NCBI GenBank assembly: GCA_002501695.1
Contig: DANZ01000153.1
Span: 1-6,453 of the forward strand
Source of the DNA: Methanolobus sp. UBA474
Lineage (GTDB): Archaea > Halobacteriota > Methanosarcinia > Methanosarcinales > Methanosarcinaceae
DNA length: 6,453 bases
Reading direction: 5' to 3'
Made by a program: the position numbers and the translations under genes. Positions 5,457-6,453 of this stretch are shown here, piece by piece. Position 1 is the first letter of the stretch. The number at the start of each line of letters is the position of its first letter. The notes beneath the pieces are model-generated. The model worked only from the letters and a program-made list of their open reading frames with translations, ran no database searches and had not been told where the DNA came from.

Positions 5457-5525
5457 TCTACATTGTAGACGTTCCACCAGTTGTCTGTTTCGGATATTGT
5501 CTATCGTCTGTCTACTTTGTGGACG
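5457..5525. repeat. Directly repeated imperfect palindrome TCTACnTTGTrGACG
   Basis: TCTACATTGTAGACG (5457-5471) and TCTACTTTGTGGACG (5511-5525) match at 13 of 15 bases, in the same orientation, 54 bases apart. Each is itself a near-palindrome. The second copy overlaps the last codons and stop of the DUF2148 gene. Between them are several short GTCTG/GTCTA words. Confidence 0.45.
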
Positions 5526-6060
5526 GCCTATCAAAGAAGATATTCTTCCCTTTGACGCTCAGCGGCAGCGCCATAGCCACGTCCGCATCCACCATTTCAA
5601 AGTAACAGGCTGCAGCCCCCGCGCTGTACATTATCCTGTTGTCGATGCACAGGTCCTTTGCCTTCGATGCCGCGCAGCCGACTGCGATTCCCAGGTCCAG
5701 GTACTTGATCATGCAGTGGGGACCGGAGAATTCCTTTTTGACCTTTTTGGTCTCAAGCATGCCCTTACATGTCTCAGACCCGCATGCTCCACAGTCAAGG
5801 CCGGCTGCTCCTGAGGACTTGAGCCCGATAAGAATAACAGTGTCAGCATCCCGTATGTTCTTAGCATCACGCAGCAGGAACTTTATGCCTTTGATATCGC
5901 TCAGCTCTTCCATCTTATTTGCAAGCTCGTCACGGTCCCTGCTGTCAAGGAGGCAGGTCACGATATCATCGATGCCTTTTCCCTTAGGTGCGGTCCTTGC
6001 AGCTACAAGGATGGTCTTTGCAAGCGATTCAATGATCTCGAGTTCTGGATTGACCTTCAT
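5512..6060 (-). CDS. DUF2148 ferredoxin-like protein with a probable 4Fe-4S site
   Basis: A 182-residue soluble protein of the DUF2148 family (described as containing a ferredoxin domain), of unknown biochemical role. There are eight cysteines: 36, 90, 93, 98, 116, 129, 138 and 152. LDCGACGSETC (88-98) followed by Cys116 gives C-x2-C-x4-C-x17-C, the arrangement of the 4Fe-4S site in RnfB and in the large corrinoid subunit of CO dehydrogenase/acetyl-CoA synthase. The C-terminal half has the family segment AVGCAASKAKDLCIDNRIMY (126-145) and a small-residue stretch SAGAAACYF. No signal peptide or membrane segment is seen. The ATG at 6060 begins MKVNPELEI, but no Shine-Dalgarno sequence precedes it; an AT-rich box 25-35 bases upstream suggests a very short leader or leaderless mRNA. 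It lies 78 bases after the upstream GTPase-like gene, in the same direction. An electron-transfer or redox-sensing job is inferred from the cysteines only. Confidence 0.85.
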   Translation of the reverse strand: MKVNPELEIIESLAKTILVAARTAPKGKGIDDIVTCLLDSRDRDELANKMEELSDIKGIKFLLRDAKNIRDADTVILIGLKSSGAAGLDCGACGSETCKGMLETKKVKKEFSGPHCMIKYLDLGIAVGCAASKAKDLCIDNRIMYSAGAAACYFEMVDADVAMALPLSVKGKNIFFDRPSTK

Positions 6061-6082
6061 GGGAAAAGGAAGGTGGCAATCC

Positions 6083-6099
6083 TATTTAGGTATTATTTT
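6083..6099 (-). promoter_or_regulatory. AT-rich promoter candidate of the DUF2148 gene
   Basis: Minus strand reads AAAATAATACCTAAATAG, centred 25-35 bases before the ATG. A transcription start about 25 bases downstream would fall within a few bases of the start codon, matching the lack of a ribosome binding site. A CCTATTTAGG palindrome (6081-6090) lies inside it. Confidence 0.35.
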
Positions 6100-6138
6100 C
6101 CAGGATCGTCCATGCATTGGTTCTTATGCACCCCCAGT

Positions 6139-6453
6139 TCAGAGCACAATGGGCTTTTGGCCCGGCTGTGCTTTTTTCTCGAAGCTTATGCCTTCCTTCT
6201 CAAGAACTTTGCTGAGGGAGCATTCAATTACTCCTGCAAGCTTGTCCCGGGGCACAAGAGTTACAGCAGAAAGCAGCTTCAAATGCTGTTCATCGTCCCC
6301 GGCCTCATCCAGTATCTCCACAAAAGGCTCCCCGTGCGCAGATGTGAGATTTGCCTTGATGAGGCCTTCCCTGAACCTGAGGGTCATCTTCACATGGCCG
6401 ATGAACTCGGGATTGATCTCCTGCAACCGGGATCTTATCTCCTCCAGGAGATG
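6139..6453 (-). CDS. C-terminal fragment, probably of a CobW/P47K-type (COG0523) GTPase
   Basis: The frame is open from the right edge and ends with TGA at 6139, giving 105 codons including the stop. The TTG at 6426 could be a start, but the frame continues upstream without interruption (HLLEEIRSR before it), so this is read as the tail of a longer protein. Visible features are a helix LLEEIRSRLQEI, then INPEFIGHVKMTLRF and GLIKANLTSAHGEPFVEIL, a two-stranded pattern, then a helix-rich end with LVPRDKLAGVIECSLSKVLEKEG. The order NPEF-GH-K followed by a short beta unit resembles, from memory, the C-terminal domain of archaeal CobW/P47K metal-chaperone GTPases. The diagnostic Walker A and CxCC motifs would be outside the window, so the call is tentative. 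Members of that family insert or deliver metals such as Co, Ni or Zn. Confidence 0.45.
   Translation of the reverse strand, partial: HLLEEIRSRLQEINPEFIGHVKMTLRFREGLIKANLTSAHGEPFVEILDEAGDDEQHLKLLSAVTLVPRDKLAGVIECSLSKVLEKEGISFEKKAQPGQKPIVL

Larger units (their letters stand above)
4953..5511. other. 559-base gene-poor AT-rich interval
   Basis: No convincing gene was seen. From left to right it holds the promoter of the secreted-protein gene, the possible paralogue remnant (to 5028), an imperfect hairpin (5122-5152), a very AT-rich block (5155-5240) with TATA-like boxes on the plus strand that are equally T tracts on the minus strand, two adjacent inverted repeats (5381-5392, 5399-5418), and a palindrome at 5457-5470 repeated at 5511-5525. 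A minus-strand frame at 5087-5272 (61 codons) has a composition dictated by AT content and no ribosome binding site worth noting. The interval may hold a small RNA or only the 3' untranslated region of the DUF2148 gene. Confidence 0.5.

Noticed and set aside
5431..5490. Possible tRNA-like arms (GTAGCC..., GTTCCACC)
   Set aside because: No cloverleaf can be drawn: there is no acceptor stem, anticodon arm or proper GGTTCRA T-arm in register.
5268..5541. Exact 12-base direct repeat ATCAAAGAAGAT at 5268-5279 and 5530-5541
   Set aside because: About one such 12-base match is expected by chance in a window this long, and one copy is ordinary coding sequence of the DUF2148 gene.

Overview
The window looks like chromosomal DNA of a methanogenic archaeon, most likely of the Methanosarcinales. 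Three things point there: an ADP-dependent sugar kinase of the archaeal PfkC/glucokinase family, archaeal TATA boxes with purine-rich ribosome binding sites 5-6 nt before the starts, and an arginine gene cluster that includes a CBS-domain protein, next to a DUF2148 ferredoxin-like protein. The genus cannot be fixed from the sequence alone. Every convincing gene is on the minus strand, so transcription runs from the right edge to the left edge.

From right to left in reading order, the window holds six genes or operons. (1) 6453-6139 is the C-terminal part of a protein, probably a CobW/P47K (COG0523) GTPase, cut by the window edge. (2) 6060-5512 is a DUF2148 protein with a Cys pattern resembling the 4Fe-4S site of RnfB and the CODH/ACS corrinoid protein; it may be leaderless. 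(3) A 559-base AT-rich, gene-poor interval (5511-4953) holds several hairpins, a repeated palindrome, a strong plus-strand TATA-like box and what looks like the decayed 3' end of a paralogue. (4) 4952-4494 encodes a small secreted protein with a signal peptide and a tentative SCP2-like pattern, ending in a hairpin terminator. (5) A likely operon, argC - CBS-domain protein - argJ (4229-1510), has gaps of 38 and 18 bases, its own upstream region and a hairpin/T-rich terminator. (6) 1292-1 is the first 430 codons of an ADP-dependent phosphofructokinase/glucokinase with its own promoter, running off the left edge.

argC and argJ together supply two steps of the acetyl cycle to ornithine and arginine. 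ArgJ regenerates N-acetylglutamate while releasing ornithine, and ArgC makes the semialdehyde. The CBS protein between them is a candidate nucleotide or SAM sensor whose link to arginine synthesis is suggested only by position. The ADP-dependent kinase belongs to glycogen/sugar catabolism and seems to be a separate transcription unit. No CRISPR array, rRNA, tRNA or insertion sequence was recognised. The least explained parts are the 4953-5511 interval and the DUF2148 gene.
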